Origin: JBPCPM01 sp050999155
Lineage (GTDB): Bacteria > Actinomycetota > Thermoleophilia > Solirubrobacterales > 70-9
Length of the DNA stretch: 24,474 nucleotides
Assembly (NCBI GenBank): GCA_050999155.1
Contig: JBPCPM010000085.1
Location: 1-24,474 of the forward strand
Direction of reading: 5' to 3'
In this document: piece by piece, positions 22,055 through 24,474 of the stretch
Position numbering within the stretch: position 1 is the stretch's first letter
Layout of the letters: every line of letters starts with the position of its first letter
The notes under the pieces: generated by a model
The model's database searches: none
Told to the model about the DNA's origin: nothing
The model's input: only the letters and a program-made list of their open reading frames with translations
Made by a program: the position numbers and the translations under genes

Positions 22055-22867
22055 GTGGAGCCTGCTTCGGCTGTGCGCAATGGGGGTGTCGCGGGGCAAC
22101 GCGACGAGACGAATCGTCCGCTGGGGCCGGACGCTCGACGAGATCTGCGGCTGCTGCTGCGGTACCGCCGGTTCGGGGACCGGCTGGCCATCGAGGAGCT
22201 GACCGAGTGCTACACGCCGGTGGCCCGGGGGATCGCCGCGCGGTTCTCACGAGGACCGGCCCAGTTCGAGGACCTGCTGCAGGTTGCGTTGGTCGGCTTC
22301 ATCAGCGCGGTCAAGCGGTTCGACCTCGAGGGATCGCGCCCGTTGTTTCCCTACGCCTACCCGACGATGGCCGGTGAGGTGCGCCGCTACCTGCGCGACA
22401 CCTCCTGGGCGCTGCGCGTCAGCCGCTCCGAGCGTGAGCGTCACCAGCGGATCCGCGAGGCGGCCCGCACGCTGACCCAGGAGCTCGGCCGTGAGCCCGA
22501 TACCGAGGAGATTGCCGCCCGGGCCGAGATCAACGTCGAGGAGGTCGATCGCCTGGCCACCGTGGGAGCAGCGTTCGCGACCGACTCGCTGGACGAGCCC
22601 CTGCGCGGGGCCGACGGGGAGTCCTCGCGCCGAGCGGACACGATCGGCGAGGATGACGACCGCTTCTCGGTCGTCGACGAGATGCTGTCGCTCGCGCCGC
22701 TGCTCAAGGCGCTGCCAATGCGTGATCGCGAGATCCTGTTCCTGCGCTACAGCGAGGACCTGACCCAGTCGGAGATCGGTGACCGCACCGGCCTCTCGCA
22801 GATGCATGTGTCGCGGCTGCTGAGCCGCTCCCTCGGCCGGCTTCGCGCCGGCACGGTCAGCCGCTAG
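22055..22867 (+). CDS. SigB/SigF-type (group 3) RNA polymerase sigma factor
   Basis: 270 residues. Region 2 (about 44-115) includes FEDLLQVALVGFISAVKRFD and FPYAYPTMAGEVRRYLRD, the -10 recognition part. Region 3 follows with HQRIREAARTLTQELGREP and a helix-turn-helix-like segment. Region 4 (about 215-268) has MRDREILFLRY and the -35-binding helix TQSEIGDRTGLSQMHVSRL. This pattern matches stress, sporulation-type sigma factors SigB/SigF/SigG of Gram-positives. GTG 22055 has GAGAGGA 6 nt upstream and is preferred; ATG 21962 is in frame but its extra residues are not family-like. No anti-sigma or anti-anti-sigma gene is adjacent, unlike many relatives. Confidence 0.93.
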   Translation: MEPASAVRNGGVAGQRDETNRPLGPDARRDLRLLLRYRRFGDRLAIEELTECYTPVARGIAARFSRGPAQFEDLLQVALVGFISAVKRFDLEGSRPLFPYAYPTMAGEVRRYLRDTSWALRVSRSERERHQRIREAARTLTQELGREPDTEEIAARAEINVEEVDRLATVGAAFATDSLDEPLRGADGESSRRADTIGEDDDRFSVVDEMLSLAPLLKALPMRDREILFLRYSEDLTQSEIGDRTGLSQMHVSRLLSRSLGRLRAGTVSR

Positions 22868-22872
22868 GGCGA

Positions 22873-22919
22873 CCCGCCCAGGGCGGGGGCGGCGGGGGAG
22901 CGGGGGGCTTGGCTCCCCC
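22873..22919 (+). terminator. Terminator hairpins after sigma factor gene
   Basis: CCCGCCC/GGGCGGG (22873-22879/22881-22887) and GGGGGAGC/GCTCCCCC (22894-22901/22912-22919) form two successive GC-rich hairpins right after the stop at 22867. Confidence 0.6.
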
Positions 22920-22983
22920 AGCCACACACCCTGGGACGGAGAGTTCCCCGAGCACCGTCGCGCATGCGCGAAATCCGTGCACC

Positions 22984-22989
22984 TATAAT
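22984..22989 (+). promoter_or_regulatory. -10 element of tRNA-Gly/tRNA-Pro operon
   Basis: A perfect TATAAT lies 11 nt before tRNA-Gly, placing the transcript start a few nt upstream of the tRNA. No clear -35 was seen at 17 nt. Confidence 0.7.
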
Positions 22990-23000
22990 CCGCCTCGAGC

Positions 23001-23076
23001 GCGGGCGAAGTGTTACTGGTTCGCACGGGAGCCTTCCAAGCTCCAAGAACGGGTTCGAGTCCCGTCGCCCGCTCCA
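23001..23076 (+). tRNA. tRNA-Gly(UCC)
   Basis: 76 nt including an encoded CCA. Acceptor GCGGGCG pairs with CGCCCGC, discriminator U73 as usual for tRNA-Gly. The anticodon arm GGAGC-CTTCCAA-GCTCC gives anticodon UCC. T-loop TTCGAGT is normal. Its CCA directly abuts tRNA-Pro with no spacer. Confidence 0.95.
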
Positions 23077-23150
23077 CGGGGCGTGGCGCAGTCTGGTAGC
23101 GCATTCGACTGGGGGTCGAAAGGTCGCTGGTGCAAATCCAGTCGCCCCGA
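23077..23150 (+). tRNA. tRNA-Pro(GGG) with unusual T-loop
   Basis: 74 nt. Acceptor CGGGGCG pairs with CGCCCCG, discriminator A73, no encoded CCA. The anticodon arm TTCGA-CTGGGGG-TCGAA gives anticodon GGG. The T-arm is GCTGG-TGCAAAT-CCAGT: position 55, almost always U (pseudouridine), is G. Otherwise it folds well. Confidence 0.88.
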
Positions 23151-23155
23151 TGGAC

Positions 23156-23182
23156 GAGGGCCCGTTCGTGGAGCGGGCTCTC
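23156..23182 (+). terminator. Hairpin after tRNA-Gly/tRNA-Pro operon
   Basis: GAGGGCCCG (23156-23164) pairs with CGGGCTCTC (23174-23182), 9 bp including one G-U, loop 9 nt. It follows tRNA-Pro by 5 nt. Confidence 0.5.
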
Positions 23183-23539
23183 GGCGGTGATGGGACCTGC
23201 TCTGGAGCCCGGGGCGTGCAGTGGTACCGGGCGTGGTACCGGCTCGCGCGGCCGCGGAGCGGGAGAGGACTCTCCAACGACGCCTGCCTTTGATCCCCGC
23301 TGGGTCAGTGGCCGGGCGGTTCGACTACGAGTCCGCGAAGTTCGAGTTCAAGCGTTCCGCGAGCGTCCGCTAGGGCTATCCAGACGGCCAGCAGAACGTC
23401 ATCGACGCTGAGTCCGACGCTGACGCCGGGGCAGTCCTCGATCGGCGCCAGGTCGTCGACCCGGCGCCCGAAGCCGCCGGCACCCAACGAACCAACCGGG
23501 AGCGGCTCAAGCCATTCGTGGGGGAGTTCGCCACCACGC
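23183..23539. other. Non-coding or degraded stretch after tRNA-Pro
   Basis: No gene can be assigned. It has a tandem GTGGTACCGG (23221-23230 and 23233-23242) and a short palindrome GGAGAG-GA-CTCTCC (23262-23275). From about 23390 to 23539 a plus-strand frame has coding-like third positions (…TNRERLKPFVGEFATT) and seems to lead into the broken gene that follows. A minus-strand frame over 23305-23619 (…SVDDVLLAVWIALADARG) is about equally protein-like. I cannot choose between them. Confidence 0.35.
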
Positions 23540-23889
23540 AGGCTGGCAGACATCGACCGGACCAGGGCGCTCGCGTTCGCCGGCAAGCATCCCAGCGCCG
23601 CCGTGGTCGCTCGCGGCATGTTCGGCGACGCCGTAGACGCCGGCCTGATCGAGGATCAGGAGGAGGCCGACCAGTACCGGGAGGAGCTGGAGAGGCTGTT
23701 GCACGAGGCGGACCTTGAGGAGCAGGACGCCGAGATCGCCTTCAGGCGCGCGGTGGGCGACCACGAGCAGGCCGACCGGCTGGTGGCCGAGGGCAGGAGC
23801 GCAACCGGATCGCGACCGAGGCGGCCGAGGGGCTGCTGGCCGACCTGCGGGAAGCGCACGGCGAGCCCGATCCCGAGGGGGACGAATGA
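23540..23889 (+). pseudogene. Frameshifted gene of unknown function
   Basis: From 23540 the frame reads RLADIDRTRALAFAGKHPSA, then ARGMFGDAVDAGLIEDQEEA and a Glu-rich helix (REELERLLHEADLEEQDAE). At a G-run near 23791-23793 the protein-like reading moves to another frame, QERNRIATEAAEGLLADLRE, ending DPEGDE at TGA 23887-23889. Third codon positions are strongly GC on both sides of the shift, which marks former coding sequence. The beginning is also in a different frame from the coding-like stretch before it, so there are probably two shifts. The product would be a small, acidic, helical protein; I recognise no family. The stop overlaps a following ATG (ATGA), as in the intact operons here. 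Confidence 0.5.
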
Positions 23890-24068
23890 GGCCCGGCCAG
23901 CATGCAGCCAACATCGCCCGCCAGGCGATGACCGTTGCGCTGCAGGAAGCGGCCGAACGGGTGCGCGACCACGCGGCGGAGCTGGCGCCAAAGACCGATC
24001 CCGAGCACGACCCTGACCCCGCCGTCACCCTGGCCGCCCCTGCGTCCTATGCGTTCGAGGCGTCCGCG
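23886..24068 (+). pseudogene. 5' part of an unknown gene, truncated at the snoaL-like gene
   Basis: Starts at the ATG overlapping the preceding stop (ATGA). It reads MRPGQHAANIARQAMTVAL, a helical stretch (QEAAERVRDHAAELAPK), then DPEHDPDPAVTLAAPASYAF, with GC-rich third positions. After about 24060 the frame runs into the antisense of the convergent SnoaL-like gene and loses protein character, so the 3' part is probably missing. The family is not recognised. Confidence 0.4.
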
Positions 24069-24443
24069 CTACTTCGGGAACGCCCGGTCGAGCACGGTCT
24101 CGCCGCCGAAGGTCTCGAAGCGGACCATCTGGCCCGAGCCGTCGTAGGTGGCGACGTCGACGTTCTCAGCCTCCTCGCCGCCGACGCTGGTCGTCGCCAG
24201 CACCGCGACCTTGTCGCCGTCGGCCAGGAACTCGGTTGGCTGTGTCTGGAAGCCCTTCTCGGCCAGCTGCCCCCAGACCCCAGCCACCTCCTGCTTTCCG
24301 TTGTAGGTGCCCGTCAGTGCGTTGTCGCCGCCGACCACCCACACGATCGAGTCGGAGATGTTCGCCATCGCGCCCTCGGCGTCGCCCTTGCCGAACGCCT
24401 CGTAACCTTCCTTCGCTGCCTGCTTGTTGTCGTCAGCCGACAC
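24069..24443 (-). CDS. SnoaL-like (NTF2-fold) protein
   Basis: 124 residues, the size of a single cone-shaped NTF2/SnoaL-like domain. The N-terminal helix DDNKQAAKEGYEAFGKGDAE is followed by ISDSIVWVVGG with the typical W, the GTYNGKQEVAGVWGQL helix, and strands FLADGDKVAVLATTSV and the later ATYDGSGQMVRFETFGG. Such proteins include cyclases, isomerases and many with no known activity; the function here is unknown. GTG 24443 has a strong GGAGGT 5 nt upstream. It converges on the decayed genes before it and appears intact. Confidence 0.88.
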   Translation of the reverse strand: MSADDNKQAAKEGYEAFGKGDAEGAMANISDSIVWVVGGDNALTGTYNGKQEVAGVWGQLAEKGFQTQPTEFLADGDKVAVLATTSVGGEEAENVDVATYDGSGQMVRFETFGGETVLDRAFPK

Positions 24444-24474
24444 TGCTTACCTCCGAGGTTCGGGGTTTGCCGCG

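Noticed and set aside
23305..23619. Minus-strand 104-codon frame after tRNA-Pro
   Set aside because: It looks partly protein-like, but it has no clear ribosome site or family, and the plus-strand frame is equally plausible, so it is not called as a gene.
1..24474. CRISPR array, insertion sequence or defence system
   Set aside because: No regularly spaced direct repeats, transposase-like product or recognisable effector genes were seen on either strand.

Overview
The window is a GC-rich chromosomal segment from an actinobacterium. Coenzyme F420 genes that include a fused CofG-CofH (FbiC) protein, a SigB/SigF-type sigma factor, a DivIVA/Wag31-like protein, very frequent GTG starts and a Tat-type ferritin-like protein together suggest a Thermoleophilia/Solirubrobacterales-like lineage. 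That placement is inference from gene content; there is no rRNA in the window to confirm it.

Layout. Positions 1-588 hold a palindrome-rich non-coding stretch and the 3' remnant of a nucleotidyltransferase-like gene. Positions 589-7584 carry the F420 block: fbiC followed by an overlapping AI-2E-family permease gene on the plus strand, converging on a minus-strand operon npdG-cofD-cofC-cofE-(membrane-anchored hypothetical). The four F420 genes of that operon are joined by 4-nt stop/start overlaps. Divergent from npdG is an operon of a short-chain dehydrogenase, an FlK-like thioesterase and an HMG-CoA lyase (7649-9729). Two decayed cation antiporters follow, convergent and each internally deleted (9807-10831). 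Then come an enoyl-CoA hydratase (minus) and, divergently, 3-hydroxyacyl-CoA dehydrogenase, DivIVA-like protein and acyl-CoA carboxylase beta subunit (11670-15015). Together these enzymes look like acyl-CoA and branched-chain amino acid catabolism.

Positions 15413-22867 are mostly single genes: exported ferritin-like protein, membrane-embedded M28-type peptidase homologue, SRAP protein, four-TM protein, WrbA with a divergent MarR regulator, DUF421 protein, ArfB ribosome-rescue factor, DoxX-like protein and a SigB/F-type sigma factor. Three tRNA genes, Leu(CAA), Leu(UAG) and Trp(CCA), lie among them. A tRNA-Gly(UCC)/tRNA-Pro(GGG) pair follows at 23001-23150. Beyond it lies about 0.9 kb of decayed coding sequence of unknown function that ends against an intact SnoaL-like gene.

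The most striking cross-window pattern is regulatory. Seven protein genes, chiefly GTG-started, have a -10-like hexamer (usually TAnnnT) only 6-8 nt before the start codon and no Shine-Dalgarno. Others have a clear GGAGG-type site. This implies two classes of transcript, leaderless and leadered, and it helps to fix several start codons, including that of fbiC. No CRISPR array, intact insertion sequence, prophage or clear new defence system was seen.
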